This document shows, piece by piece, positions 34,144 to 43,730 of a stretch of 53,005 nucleotides of DNA. This stretch comes from Chlamydiota bacterium (GTDB taxonomy: Bacteria; Chlamydiota; Chlamydiia; Chlamydiales; Parachlamydiaceae): the NCBI GenBank assembly GCA_013286075.1, contig JABDGJ010000003.1, positions 1-53,005 on the forward strand, given 5' to 3'. How positions within the stretch are numbered: position 1 is the stretch's first letter; every line of letters starts with the position of its first letter. Made by a program: the position numbers and the translations under genes. Below the pieces are notes generated by a model that saw nothing but the letters and a program-made list of their open reading frames with translations, did not search any database and was not told the DNA's origin.

Positions 34144-34154
34144 GGTTCTTCTCC

Positions 34155-34646
34155 TTATAAATCGGCAAAGGGGTTATAATTTTCTCCCATCTTTTGATTG
34201 GAAGATTTCAAATAGTGACTATATTCCTCTCGTTTGGGACAATTCTCCTTACATTCCACAAAAAAAGGAGTTTCTAATAAGATAGATTCTCTAAGTAGAG
34301 AGCCAAAATGATATATTCCTGTCTTAATCTCTGCAAGAGGTTCGCTATGATAAAAATTACTCACTCGTATTTTTACTTCCACAGGTTCATTGCAAATGGA
34401 ACAAGGAATTGTTGCTATTGTTTCAGCATCCCAATGCAAAACTAATTCATTTTCAGCAACATAGGCTTCTCCTGTAAGCTGTACAGGAAAGTGAAAAACA
34501 AGCCCTTCCTCATCTACTTCTAAAAAATCGGGCAGAATCTGTTCTTCAATTTTTTCCACTCGACCTTGGCGCAGCTGCTCAACAAAAATCTTGAAGTGAT
34601 CGTCCATATGCCCGTCGGTATAAAGCAAACCATTATAGGCAACCAT
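34155..34646 (-). CDS. DUF177 (YceD-like) protein
   Basis: 163 residues. The N-terminal half is beta-rich (DFLEVDEEGLVFHFPVQLTGEAYVAENEL), the centre has the CSICNEPVEVKI motif, and the C-terminus NCPKREEYSHYLKSSNQKMGENYNPFADL carries the DUF177 tail. The family is nearly always next to rpmF, and plant and E. coli homologues are linked to 23S rRNA accumulation; the precise role is unknown. The Cys pair in CSICN and the late CKENCP could bind a metal. First gene of the rpmF-plsX run. Upstream lie two copies of a dispersed repeat. Confidence 0.88.
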   Translation of the reverse strand: MVAYNGLLYTDGHMDDHFKIFVEQLRQGRVEKIEEQILPDFLEVDEEGLVFHFPVQLTGEAYVAENELVLHWDAETIATIPCSICNEPVEVKIRVSNFYHSEPLAEIKTGIYHFGSLLRESILLETPFFVECKENCPKREEYSHYLKSSNQKMGENYNPFADL

Positions 34647-34672
34647 TCTTTTTTTGCCAAGACTTAGAGGGC

Positions 34673-34745
34673 ACGCCCTAAGATTAAAAAATAAAAAAAA
34701 TTATACATCAATAAAGGTTTATTCTCAATTGGCGACACGCCCTAA
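34673..34745. repeat. Pair of TTAGGGCGTG repeats around 34 bp of AT-rich DNA
   Basis: The first copy is the palindrome CTTAGAGGGCACGCCCTAAG (34673-34692). The second (34726-34745) reads on the minus strand TTAGGGCGTGTCGCCAATTG, the same half-element as at 3495-3517. They lie upstream of the DUF177 start. Confidence 0.65.
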
Positions 34746-34806
34746 TGTTTTTAGTGGAAAAGAAGGGAAATTTTGCCTATACTAACAGCCGTTGTATGTG
34801 ATCATT

Positions 34807-34856
34807 CGAAAGACTCTTTAGAGGGTGTTGACAAACCTCTTAGAGAGCGTCTTTCG
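34807..34856. repeat. Imperfect hairpin of the GAGGGTGTT repeat family
   Basis: CGAAAGAC (34807-34814) pairs with GTCTTTCG (34849-34856), with further pairing of AGAGG with CCTCT around a GTGTTGACAAA loop. TTCGAAAGA...TAGAGGGTGTT links it to the repeat ends at 15903-15949 and 22700-22963. Confidence 0.55.
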
Positions 34857-35133
34857 TATGCTTACATGCATAGCACTCTGTGATTGCAGAATGCGAAAGA
34901 TATATAAAGAATAAAATAAAACACACTCTCGTTAGATGCACATCATACTTGTTTTTTCTGTGAAAGATGAACTTTCGAATATACGACAATTTATTTTTAA
35001 GATGCTCTGTATCAATCATAATGATACGCGTAAACAATGGTTTCCAAAAACCCCTTCACTAGAAAGAAATAGAAATGCCTTTTTTTAGATCACTTACGAG
35101 CTTGTGTTTTTCGTTTAGACTCAAAGGTAACGA

Positions 35134-36693
35134 ATGCACGAAACTTTACTTTTACTCAATGTCGAATCCAAAGAAATTCGGCAAGCTCTCTTAGTCAATG
35201 GTTTACTCCGCGACTTAGTCGTTGAACGAAAAAAAGAGCGTCAGCTCACAGGCAATATTTATCGCGGTAGAGTGAAGAATATTCTTCATAATATCCAATC
35301 TGCCTTTATTGATATCAATGAAGGAGAAAATGGGTTTATCCATATTTCTGATATTTTAGAGAACACCAAAAAATTCGAACAGCTGTTTGACATGGATTTT
35401 GATGTCGATACAGAGGTGAAAAAAGAAAATAAAAAACAAGGATACAATTGCGATATTGAACAAGTGATGAAACCGGAACAGCCAGTGCTCGTTCAGGTAG
35501 TCAAAGAGCCCATTGGCTCAAAAGGCGCTCGACTCACTTCGAATATTTCCATTGCAGGTCGCTATCTCGTTCTTCTTCCTAACTCCTCTCATCGAGGTGT
35601 ATCTCGAAAAATTGAAGACCGAGGAGCAAGAGAGAGATTAAAAAAAATTATTAGATCATTTGAAATGCCCCAAGACATGGGTCTCATTTGCCGAACAGCC
35701 AGTGCAATCGCAACTCCTGATATGCTTATTGCCGAGGCTCATGACCTTTTCAATAATTGGCAAACAATCATGGACAATTTCCAAAAATCCACTGAGCCTA
35801 CCCTTTTATATGAAGAATCAGATTTAATTAAAAAAGCAGTGTTGGCAGCTATTGATAAACGGTACAATCGAATCTTGATCGACGACTACCCAACCTTCCA
35901 AACATGCAAACGACTCTATAATCGATATGCCATGGAGCATGCCGTTCGCATTGAATATTATCGAGATAAAATCCCCATGTTCGAAAGATTCAATGTTGAA
36001 AGAGAAATTGAGAAAACGTTGCGCAGAAAAATTTGGCTTCCAAGTGGCGGCTATCTCTATTTTGATCGGACAGAAGCAATGTATACTGTAGATGTAAATT
36101 CGGGTCGAAGCAATTCTCATAAGACGCAGGCTGAAGAAACCAAGGTTAGCGTCGAAGAAACTTTGCTCCGGATTAATTTAGAAGCAGCAGAAGAAATTGC
36201 AAGACAACTTCGTTTGCGCAATATCGGAGGAATCATCATTTGCGATTTCATCGATATGCGGCTTCGCAAAAATCAACGCCGTTTATTAGAGCGATTCAAA
36301 GAGTGTCTGAAGGAAGATTCAGCCAAATGCACGATTCTTGGAATGAGCGAATTTGGTCTAGTCGAAATGACAAGACAACGAAATCGAGAGTCCTTGTTGC
36401 AAACCATTTTCACTTGTTGCCCTTACTGTTCTGGTAGAGGTCTTATTAAATCAAATGAAAGCATCTCTATTGACATTGAACGAGCTCTGAAAAGAATTGT
36501 AGGCACGCAAACGGCAACTGAATTGAAATTAGTAACTCATCCCGAACTGCATAAGTATTTAAACATTTTCGACAAAGAATATCTTTGTACATTGGCAAAA
36601 AATGAGAAGATAGCTCTTACCTTTGCCTCCGACGATCGATTACATCTCAATGATTGGTCTTTTTATTCGAATAATGACCAAAAAATAGAATAA
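35134..36693 (+). CDS. rng: Ribonuclease G/E family protein
   Basis: 519 residues, the length of RNase G and without the long C-terminal scaffold of RNase E. Order: an S1-like domain near the N-terminus (GNIYRGRVKNILHNIQSAFIDI), an RNase H-like and 5'-sensor region (SNISIAGRYLVLLPNS...), and the catalytic metal site (DVNSGR ... GGIIICDFIDM). The zinc-link motif CPYCSGRG follows near residue 430. It processes rRNA and starts mRNA decay. A Lys-rich insert (EVKKENKKQGYNCDIEQVMKPEQP) interrupts the S1 domain. It is followed after 3 bases by plsB, an order I recall from Chlamydia (cafA-plsB). Confidence 0.95.
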   Translation: MHETLLLLNVESKEIRQALLVNGLLRDLVVERKKERQLTGNIYRGRVKNILHNIQSAFIDINEGENGFIHISDILENTKKFEQLFDMDFDVDTEVKKENKKQGYNCDIEQVMKPEQPVLVQVVKEPIGSKGARLTSNISIAGRYLVLLPNSSHRGVSRKIEDRGARERLKKIIRSFEMPQDMGLICRTASAIATPDMLIAEAHDLFNNWQTIMDNFQKSTEPTLLYEESDLIKKAVLAAIDKRYNRILIDDYPTFQTCKRLYNRYAMEHAVRIEYYRDKIPMFERFNVEREIEKTLRRKIWLPSGGYLYFDRTEAMYTVDVNSGRSNSHKTQAEETKVSVEETLLRINLEAAEEIARQLRLRNIGGIIICDFIDMRLRKNQRRLLERFKECLKEDSAKCTILGMSEFGLVEMTRQRNRESLLQTIFTCCPYCSGRGLIKSNESISIDIERALKRIVGTQTATELKLVTHPELHKYLNIFDKEYLCTLAKNEKIALTFASDDRLHLNDWSFYSNNDQKIE

Positions 36694-36696
36694 AAG

Positions 36697-37701
36697 ATGG
36701 GAAATTATCTCTTATTACTCGATGAAGCGATTTCTGAGGGAATTATTGATCGGCAATTCCAAGAAAGCATTTTTTCCTTGCATGATCATTTTCAAACATC
36801 AATGGCGCATCACTCAGAAAAAGAGACAAGTGAGGAACTCTTCAATACTCTTATCTTTTTGATCTTAAAAAATATACGCAACCCCTATCCTTTTTCTATT
36901 TTTCATGAAAGCATTCGTCAACCGTTTGATTATTATCAGTTTGGTTTAGATTTTATTCGCCTGTTTGTTGATGAAAACCATTCTTCTTTGCAAGGGGTCG
37001 ACGCAATTCGGAGTATAGAAGAGCTGCTGCAGAAAAAGGAAAATGTCATCTTATTTGCCAATCATCAAATAGAAGCCGATCCTCAAATCTTGAGCATTCT
37101 CCTAAAAAATATCTCTTCTCATCTCGCAACACAAATGATTTTTATCGCTGGCCACCGCGTCATCACAGATCCGATGGCCATACCATTGAGTCTTGGGCGA
37201 AATTTACTGTGCATCTATTCTAAAAGACACATCTCTTCTCCTCCTGAAGAAAAGGGAAGTAAAATTTTGCACAACCAAAAAACGCTACAAAAAATGAAAG
37301 AACTTCTCGATGAGGGAGGAAAATGCATTTTTGTTGCTCCTAGCGGCGGAAGAGATCGACCAAACGAAATGGGGGTTATCACTGTCTCCCCATTTGATTC
37401 CCAAAGTATTGAACTTTTTTATTTACTGGGCAAACAAGCCAAATATTCTACCCATTTTTACCCTTTAGCTCTCCACACTTATCCGCTCATGCCTCCTCCT
37501 AAAGAAGTCGAACAGCAGATTGGAGAAAAGCGCATTCTTCGCATCTCACCTGTTCATGCATGCTTCGGCAATGAAATTGAGATGGAACATATAGGCGGAC
37601 AAGAATTGTCGGACAAAAAAACGAAACGAGAAGAAAGAGCAAAAGCAATCACCCATCTTGTACAAGAATTATACGCTTCTCTCAGCCACAAAACGATCTA
37701 A
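36697..37701 (+). CDS. plsB: Glycerol-3-phosphate 1-O-acyltransferase, chlamydial/chloroplast type
   Basis: 334 residues, soluble. A helical N-terminal domain is followed by the acyltransferase domain with NHQIEAD (NHx4D, about 123-129), the GHRVITDP segment and the FVAPSGGRDRP glycerol-3-phosphate binding region. This short type is shared by Chlamydiae and plant plastids and differs from the large membrane PlsB of E. coli. It makes lysophosphatidic acid, using acyl-ACP. It is 3 bases after rng and convergent with the ATP/ADP translocase, with 2 bases between the stop codons, so no room remains for a terminator. Confidence 0.94.
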   Translation: MGNYLLLLDEAISEGIIDRQFQESIFSLHDHFQTSMAHHSEKETSEELFNTLIFLILKNIRNPYPFSIFHESIRQPFDYYQFGLDFIRLFVDENHSSLQGVDAIRSIEELLQKKENVILFANHQIEADPQILSILLKNISSHLATQMIFIAGHRVITDPMAIPLSLGRNLLCIYSKRHISSPPEEKGSKILHNQKTLQKMKELLDEGGKCIFVAPSGGRDRPNEMGVITVSPFDSQSIELFYLLGKQAKYSTHFYPLALHTYPLMPPPKEVEQQIGEKRILRISPVHACFGNEIEMEHIGGQELSDKKTKREERAKAITHLVQELYASLSHKTI

Positions 37702-37703
37702 AA

Positions 37704-39143
37704 TTAAAGAATTACCCGTTCTTGACCAATTTCTCTACCCAGCATTTTGGTGGTTGCGATGGAAAGGCTGATGATAAGGATGACAAAGATTCCGATAAGA
37801 GGAACGCATCCGCTTGTAGAACCAAATACCAAAAGCAAAAATTGGTATAAGCAAGAAGAGCCTGATTTTCCCAAACGAGACCCCACACTATCAATAATCG
37901 ACTTCGCTTTCATTCGAGAATCTCTTGCAATGGACAAAAAGGCCATCTCTTTGCACATATCAAATAAAGTGTACTTGGCAATCATTGCACTGATGTAATA
38001 AAGAGAGCCAAGAGTCATCACAAAATAGAGTTCGTTCATTTTGAAGATATTGGCAATAGGCAATAGAAAATCAGAAGAGACTTGATAAGCAGAGAAAAAA
38101 GCAATGCTCGTCAAAAATAAAACAACAGGTGTGACCATTGCAATATACCGCCAATGAAAGACCTTAAATATCCAACGAGATAAAAGAGCAACTACAACAG
38201 CAAATAAACCAATTAAGGAAGTGAGTCGGTTGACATATGCATTGTATTCTTGCGGAAGAGGATACACTTGTTTGATCGTTTCTTTCCAAATGACTTCTAC
38301 TAAATTCGTCGTCAAACCGAAACTGATCACCAAGACAGCAATGCAAAAAAGAGACTTCGATCGGAATATAGTAAAGAAATTTTGTGTAAAATTCTCCGAA
38401 GAGTTTTGTCTATTTTGTTTAGAAACTCGCTCAAAAGGATAATATCTCGTTAATAGCCGATGAATATACAATATTCCGATGCCAGCTAGAATTACAATCC
38501 CCACCAGACACTGAAGAGTGCGGTCCCAAGAAAATAAAATCGAAAAATGTCGACAAAGAAAATGGGAAGTTTGCCCAGCAACAATCCCAGCACAATTTCC
38601 AATCAGGGCGCATAAAGGGTAAAAGGTTTTTGCCTCTTCTGAAGAAGTTATTTCATTTAAATATCCCCAAAAAAGAACGGAAAGGATCAAAACCGCCCAT
38701 AACTCAGCCGCTAAATAGAAAAATGCATAGATCCAAAAGCAAATCATGGCATTAAAACCGCGCAACCCCTCGGGAAGAAAAAACTGTAGCCATTCTGCGG
38801 TTTTGGACAGAGCTAGTGAATCTCGTGCTGGGTAAAGGACAAAGGCAAATAGCGCATAGCACCCAAGTAGCACGAGAATAAATAATGTAAATGTCTTTTC
38901 TCTTCCCAATTCTTGGTATGACTTCCCAAAACAATAACTACCTAGCAAGACAAAAGGGAGGATAACCCAAATCTTGATAAAAGGAATTACTTCTGCTCCT
39001 GCAGAACTCGAAGTAATTACGAGAGAATCCTTCAGGTCTTTTAAAAAGTGATACACAAAAATAATCAAAAATAATTTTACCAAGATCAAAAATCGGTAGG
39101 AGCGAATTTGTAAAAAAGAAGGATTTGATTGTGAATTTGCCAT
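37704..39143 (-). CDS. NTT-family nucleotide transporter (ATP/ADP translocase type)
   Basis: 479 residues from ATG 39143; a TTG at 39200 would add 19 residues. About 11-12 hydrophobic helices. Family marks: FLKDLKDSLVIT, AEVIPFIKIWVILP, AELWAVLILSVLFWGYLNEI, EEAKTFYPLCALIGN, TTNLVEVIWKETIK and the closing KYTLFDMCKEMAFLS...RLGKSG. NTT carriers let intracellular bacteria and plastids exchange or import host nucleotides. Environmental chlamydiae have several paralogues with different substrates (ATP/ADP exchange, NTP or NAD import), and which one this is cannot be read with certainty. It lies between plsB and ptr on the opposite strand, so it interrupts the plsB-ptr neighbourhood that I recall in C. 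trachomatis. Confidence 0.93.
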   Translation of the reverse strand: MANSQSNPSFLQIRSYRFLILVKLFLIIFVYHFLKDLKDSLVITSSSAGAEVIPFIKIWVILPFVLLGSYCFGKSYQELGREKTFTLFILVLLGCYALFAFVLYPARDSLALSKTAEWLQFFLPEGLRGFNAMICFWIYAFFYLAAELWAVLILSVLFWGYLNEITSSEEAKTFYPLCALIGNCAGIVAGQTSHFLCRHFSILFSWDRTLQCLVGIVILAGIGILYIHRLLTRYYPFERVSKQNRQNSSENFTQNFFTIFRSKSLFCIAVLVISFGLTTNLVEVIWKETIKQVYPLPQEYNAYVNRLTSLIGLFAVVVALLSRWIFKVFHWRYIAMVTPVVLFLTSIAFFSAYQVSSDFLLPIANIFKMNELYFVMTLGSLYYISAMIAKYTLFDMCKEMAFLSIARDSRMKAKSIIDSVGSRLGKSGSSCLYQFLLLVFGSTSGCVPLIGIFVILIISLSIATTKMLGREIGQERVIL

Positions 39144-39318
39144 GGCTATTTCTTTTGAGAGAGGCTCTATCTTATTCTTTTTAAACTTTGATCTCAACAA
39201 AAACTGGCAAAACTCTCGAGGAAAGGGCCTATATTTTTAACTAAAGCTTAATAAAATCTAAATCAAAACAAAATAAAAATACGTTATAATTAATTTTCTA
39301 AACTAATTTTGGTTATCA

Positions 39319-42204
39319 ATGTTATTACGCTTCATACAAATCTTGCTTGTAATCATTATTATCTTGCAAATGGCTTTTTTTTCTGTGGAAGGGAGAATTA
39401 CAATTTTGCCTAGTGAGGGGAATATTCCCATTTTATCCCCTATTTTTGCAGAAAGAAAAACAGAAAAAATTCGCTTATCGAATGGATTAGAAGCCTATCT
39501 CATTTCAGATCCTCAAGCTCTCGAAGCTGGGGCTGCTTTATCGGTACATGCAGGAAGCTGGGATGACCCCAAAGAATTCCCTGGTTTAGCTCATTTTGTT
39601 GAGCATATGCTTTTTCTTGGAACGGATAAATATCCAAAAGACTCAGAATATGATCGATTTATACAGATGAATGACGGGCAAATGAATGCCTATACGTCGA
39701 CAGACTATACCCTATATCTCTTCTCTGTAAAAAGCTCTGCTTTTGAAGAAGGGTTAAATAGATTTTCCTCTTTTTTTAAAACACCTCTTTTAGACCCTAT
39801 GGTAATGGAAAGAGAAATTCATGCGATTGATCAAGAATTTGAAAAAAATGTGATTCAAAATGGAGCTAGAAAGTTACACATCCAAAAAGAATTGGCCAAT
39901 CCTAAACATCCCTTTCATCATTTTAGCACAGGCAATCTACATTCTCTTTCACAAGCGAATGAAAAAGATCTTCGACAATGGTTTGAAGAGCATTACAATG
40001 CAAATTTGATGAAGTTGATCGTTTATGGGCCTCAAACTATTTCTCAATTAAAAAAGTGGGTCTCCGGAGATTTTAAAGATATCCCCTCCCACACCGTTGT
40101 TTCAAATCATTTTCCCTCTTCAGTTTTAAACCAAGAAACGGCAGGAAAAATGGTGTATGTTCCATCGGCACAAAATAATCAATCTGTAGAACTTACTTGG
40201 GAACTTTCTCCCTTGCTTTTCTCCTCAGAATCTCTTAGCGTGCTAGATTCTATTTCTGCTGTTTTACGGGATGAAAGACCTGGTAGTTTACTCGCTACTC
40301 TAAAAAGAGAGGGATTAGCCACTGACATTCATTCTATCCCTGATCGTCTATCGCAAGATTCTCTTCTTTTTTCTTTGCACGTCAATCTCACAAAAAAAGG
40401 TCTCGACCAGTTAGACAAAGTAATCGAATATTGTTTTCAATGGATCCACACTCTGCAACAAACTCCTTTGCCTCCCTATCTCTTTGACGATCTGCGAGCT
40501 ACCGCTTTGTTGAAATACCAATATCAATCGAGGGAGAGCGTTTTTGATTATCTCATGAATTTAGGGGGACTTTTTGCCTACGAGAAAATTTCTTCTTTTC
40601 CAGAAAATGGAATCATTCCCCGAGTTTTTTCACCTGAAACTTTCGCCGATATTCTCAAGGAATTTACTCCAAAAAAGACCCATTTTACTCTTATTACAAA
40701 AGAATCTCCGGTTCCTTTTGATCATACGGAACAATGGATGAACATTCCTTACGCCATAGCTCCTATTTCTCAACAACAACTCACGAGTTGGGATGAGGCA
40801 CCACCAATCGCTTCTTTTTCTTTTCCTCCTCCGAATCCTTTTATTCCGAAACATATTTCTTCAATCAACGAACAAAAAAAAGATTTTTCTTCTATTCCAA
40901 CGCCCATTCTCCTTGTAGACAACCGGCAAGCAAAAATATATTTTGCCAAAGACAATCAATTTTACTTGCCACAGACAGCGTGGTTTTTTGAAATCAAAAC
41001 TCCTTCCATTGGAGAAGATCCTGTGCAGGTCGTCCTTGCTGACTTGTATCTGCGATCGATCGAAGAGGCTATGAGAAATTTTTGCTATCACATGAAAGAA
41101 GCAGGTCTTTCTTATCAACTCACGAGAACTCCCCATGGCATTTCTCTCTCCCTTTTTGGATTTAGCGATACAGTTGAATCTCTTTTTACCCTTATTCTCC
41201 AGCAACTACAAATACATCAACCATCTGAAGAAATATTTGAAAAAGCAAAAAAAGCTTTATTCAGCGTCTACGGAAGTATAGGGAATGGTGATCCTTTGCA
41301 ACGAGGATTTGAAACATACCACACAATTTTGCATGATTCTTTGCCCACGCCACCCCAACTTCTCACCACACTAGAAAAAACTTCCTATTCTCAATTTCTC
41401 CCATTTATCGAACATCTATACGATGCGACATTCATTGAAGGATTTTTCTTTGGAAACATCTCCCAACAAAAGGCAATCACTCTTTCAGACAATCTACTTA
41501 AAGTCGTGGGAAGTAAAAATCCCTATCCACAAGAACAATGGCCAAAGGAGAAGTCTGTTTTTCTTCCCGTAAGAGATGCTCCTCTCGCAATTGAAATGCA
41601 GGTAGGTTTACCAGCCAATGCGGCCGTTTTAGCCGTACAAGAACCCCATTTTTCATTTAAAAACCGAGCTGCCGAGGAAATTTTATCCCAAGCAATGAGT
41701 AGTGCATTTTATTCTACCTTGCGTACAAAACAACAAACAGGGTATCTCACCAAATCTATGGGAATGGAAATAGAAAACAACTATTTCACCTTTTTTTCTG
41801 TACAATCAGCCACTCACGACCCGCGAGACCTTCTGGCAAGATTTGAATTATTTATAGAAACATTTTTAAAAGAGATGCCGCAAGAGGTGACAGAGGAAAA
41901 TTTCTTACAAATCCGAAATAATCTTTTGCAAAATTTGGAAGATTCTGCTCAAAATATGGCAGAAATGGGGTATTTACTACAGAATCTCGCTTTCAAATAC
42001 CATGGAGATTTTGAATGGTTGGCAAAAAGAAAGGAAGGATTCAAAACCTTGACTTATGAAGAATTTCTTGCCACTGCTAAGAATTTTCTCGGAAAACAGA
42101 ACAAACAGCGCATGGCCGTGTTACTCCGAGGCAATAGCAAAAAAGACTTTCATTACCAATTGATTTCGGCAAATCCCCACGACGTTCGAAAAGCATTTCA
42201 ATAG
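39319..42204 (+). CDS. ptr: Insulinase/pitrilysin-type M16 zinc protease, exported
   Basis: 961 residues, full length for pitrilysin. The signal peptide is MLLRFIQILLVIIIILQMAF (cleavage before about residue 26). Inverted zinc motif HFVEH lies at 92-96, and the distal Glu follows in MEREIHAIDQEFEKN. Four M16 half-domains follow; the C-terminal AFYSTLRTKQQTGYLTKS is the substrate-binding R/Y-type segment. Periplasmic peptide degradation is expected. In C. trachomatis ptr follows plsB, as here apart from the NTT gene. A -10-like TATAAT (39285-39290) lies 28 bases upstream of the ATG. Confidence 0.95.
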   Translation: MLLRFIQILLVIIIILQMAFFSVEGRITILPSEGNIPILSPIFAERKTEKIRLSNGLEAYLISDPQALEAGAALSVHAGSWDDPKEFPGLAHFVEHMLFLGTDKYPKDSEYDRFIQMNDGQMNAYTSTDYTLYLFSVKSSAFEEGLNRFSSFFKTPLLDPMVMEREIHAIDQEFEKNVIQNGARKLHIQKELANPKHPFHHFSTGNLHSLSQANEKDLRQWFEEHYNANLMKLIVYGPQTISQLKKWVSGDFKDIPSHTVVSNHFPSSVLNQETAGKMVYVPSAQNNQSVELTWELSPLLFSSESLSVLDSISAVLRDERPGSLLATLKREGLATDIHSIPDRLSQDSLLFSLHVNLTKKGLDQLDKVIEYCFQWIHTLQQTPLPPYLFDDLRATALLKYQYQSRESVFDYLMNLGGLFAYEKISSFPENGIIPRVFSPETFADILKEFTPKKTHFTLITKESPVPFDHTEQWMNIPYAIAPISQQQLTSWDEAPPIASFSFPPPNPFIPKHISSINEQKKDFSSIPTPILLVDNRQAKIYFAKDNQFYLPQTAWFFEIKTPSIGEDPVQVVLADLYLRSIEEAMRNFCYHMKEAGLSYQLTRTPHGISLSLFGFSDTVESLFTLILQQLQIHQPSEEIFEKAKKALFSVYGSIGNGDPLQRGFETYHTILHDSLPTPPQLLTTLEKTSYSQFLPFIEHLYDATFIEGFFFGNISQQKAITLSDNLLKVVGSKNPYPQEQWPKEKSVFLPVRDAPLAIEMQVGLPANAAVLAVQEPHFSFKNRAAEEILSQAMSSAFYSTLRTKQQTGYLTKSMGMEIENNYFTFFSVQSATHDPRDLLARFELFIETFLKEMPQEVTEENFLQIRNNLLQNLEDSAQNMAEMGYLLQNLAFKYHGDFEWLAKRKEGFKTLTYEEFLATAKNFLGKQNKQRMAVLLRGNSKKDFHYQLISANPHDVRKAFQ

Positions 42205-42235
42205 ATTTACTAGCTAAAAACAAGGCTATACTTGC

Positions 42236-43147
42236 GTGGATGTTACTTTTGCTCATTGGGCAGGGTTTTCCCTCATTATTTTGATTATTCTCTCCCTTGA
42301 TCTCTATTGGGCATTTCGAAAACCGCGCGAAGTGGGTATCAAAGAAGCGTGTCTTCACTCTGCCGGCTGGATCCTCCTCGCATTGCTGTTTAACTTTTGG
42401 ATCTATTGGAGATTCGGAAGTGATCGAAGCCTAGAATTTCTCACCGGATTTGTCATCGAAAAATCTTTAAGCATCGACAATCTGTTCTTATTTCTCCTCA
42501 TTTTTCAACGATTTCAAGTTCCCAAAGAAACCAAATATCTCATTTTATTCTACGGTGTCTTGGGGGCCATCTGTATGCGTGGCTTGTTAATTTGGGCAGG
42601 GGTTACTCTCGTCAATCAATTTCAGTGGATATTCGTCCTTTTTGGACTATTTTTAATCATCACCGGAATTCGCCTTCTTTGGAAAAAAGAGTCGATGAAA
42701 TCCATTGAACAAGGATTTGTCTATTCTTGGATCATGAAAACAATCCCGATGACTGGCTACCGAGGAATACACTTTTTTGTAAAAGAAAACAAAACGTGGA
42801 AAGGAACTCCACTCCTTGCGGCTCTTCTCTTCATTGAATTCACCGACCTTATTTTTGCTTTGGATTCTGTTCCCGCTATTTTGGGGATCACTACGGAACC
42901 ATTTATCGTTTTCACATCCAATGTGTTTGCCATTTTAGGGCTTCGCTCTCTTTTCTTTGCTCTTGAAGGAATGATGCAAAGATTTGGTTTGCTTCATTAT
43001 GCACTGGCTTTTATTTTGGTCTTTATTGGATGCAAAATGGTCCTTATCCAATACATCCACATCCCTATTCTCATGACTTTTGCAGTTATTCTGGTTGTCC
43101 TATCCCTAGCCATCCTAGGGTCATTTCTCTTTCCAAAAAAACAATAG
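42236..43147 (+). CDS. TerC/Alx-family integral membrane protein
   Basis: 303 residues, 7-9 hydrophobic segments. The family signature GFVIEKSLSIDNLFLFLLIF...VP is followed by YRGIHFFV and FIEFTDLIFALDSVPAILGIT. The acidic residues in membrane helices (Glu/Asp of IEKSLSIDN and EFTDLIFALDS) are the conserved core. TerC/Alx proteins are linked to metal, mainly manganese, export and to membrane protein metalation. Start codon is GTG 42236, 31 bases after ptr. It ends 11 bases before a TTAGGGCGTGTCCTAA repeat. Confidence 0.93.
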   Translation: MDVTFAHWAGFSLIILIILSLDLYWAFRKPREVGIKEACLHSAGWILLALLFNFWIYWRFGSDRSLEFLTGFVIEKSLSIDNLFLFLLIFQRFQVPKETKYLILFYGVLGAICMRGLLIWAGVTLVNQFQWIFVLFGLFLIITGIRLLWKKESMKSIEQGFVYSWIMKTIPMTGYRGIHFFVKENKTWKGTPLLAALLFIEFTDLIFALDSVPAILGITTEPFIVFTSNVFAILGLRSLFFALEGMMQRFGLLHYALAFILVFIGCKMVLIQYIHIPILMTFAVILVVLSLAILGSFLFPKKQ

Positions 43148-43158
43148 GAAGAATAAGA

Positions 43159-43174
43159 TTAGGGCGTGTCCTAA
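43159..43174. repeat. 16-bp dispersed palindrome TTAGGGCGTGTCCTAA
   Basis: Same as 12862-12877 except one base (G for A in the centre). It lies between the TerC gene and the small coiled-coil gene. Confidence 0.7.
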
Positions 43175-43212
43175 GAGGTTGGTTAACACCCTGTAAGAGA
43201 ATGGAGTGCAAG

Positions 43213-43533
43213 ATGGATATAGAAAATAGTTTGGAAGAAAAAATCAAAAGAACCGATCGAAGAGTACAAGAAATTTTAATGCAATGTCAACGCGATCAAG
43301 AAGAATTCTCACAAATTTTACTTGAACTCGGTACATCTACACAAGAACTCCAAGAACATTTCAGCGACCCTTCTCATTTTTCTCCCTCTGAATGGGAAGA
43401 GATCGAAGCAGAAAAGAACAAATGGGATGAAATGTTAGAAAACGAACTCCAACAAATCCGCAATCCCTCTGAAATCGAAAAAAAAATGGGAGAAAGACGA
43501 AATATCCAGGAACATTGGCTTTTCGTCCGCTAA
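43213..43533 (+). CDS. Small acidic helical protein, unknown
   Basis: About 106 residues. I choose ATG 43213 because GGAG lies 6 bases before it; ATG 43201 would add MECK. The chain is almost wholly helical and charged (EEKIKRTDRRVQEILMQCQRD...), with a proline-containing break at DPSHFSPSEWEE and a conserved-looking end (RNIQEHWLFVR). No hydrophobic segment and no signal peptide. It could be a small coiled-coil chaperone or adaptor, but I recognise no family. Between it and TerC lies a dispersed repeat. Confidence 0.65.
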   Translation: MDIENSLEEKIKRTDRRVQEILMQCQRDQEEFSQILLELGTSTQELQEHFSDPSHFSPSEWEEIEAEKNKWDEMLENELQQIRNPSEIEKKMGERRNIQEHWLFVR

Positions 43534-43688
43534 AAATAACACCCCGCTGGATCTACTATTTTTATATCAAGCATTCCACGGTTTTTATCGCTTCTCCTCT
43601 ATCTGCTTTGTCCTTCTTTTACTTTGCAATCGACATTCCATTTTTCTACGACAGTTCCAGAAAGGTTAGAAACTCACCTTACCGCAAA

Positions 43689-43730
43689 TGATCTTAATCT
43701 CGATCTTGATCATGATCTTAATCTTGCTTA
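43689..43730 (+). repeat. TTRATC hexamer array, downstream side of the gene remnant
   Basis: TGATCTTAATCTCGATCTTG and following hexamers. The 37 bases at 43692-43728 are identical to 15725-15761. On the minus strand the hexamers read on from the gene remnant and provide its terminal residues (EKDQD) and TAA stop. Confidence 0.85.

Larger units (their letters stand above)
34647..35133. other. 487-bp gene-free stretch with dispersed repeats
   Basis: This is the divergent region between DUF177 and rng. It holds repeat copies at 34673-34692 and 34726-34745, an imperfect hairpin at 34807-34856, and AT-rich DNA up to rng with AAAGG before its ATG. A 65-codon frame on the minus strand (34840-35037) has no family likeness or good start. 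No RNA gene is seen. Confidence 0.75.

Noticed and set aside
34840..35037. 65-codon minus-strand frame (MFTRIIMIDTEHLKNKL...)
   Set aside because: No family likeness, no signal peptide and no convincing ribosome-binding site; it lies in repeat-rich intergenic DNA.
43515..43691. 58-codon plus-strand frame, aromatic and hydrophobic (PRWIYYFYIKHSTVFIAS...)
   Set aside because: The sequence looks somewhat protein-like, but the only start is a TTG inside the previous gene with no ribosome-binding site, and I recognise no family. Left open, not called.
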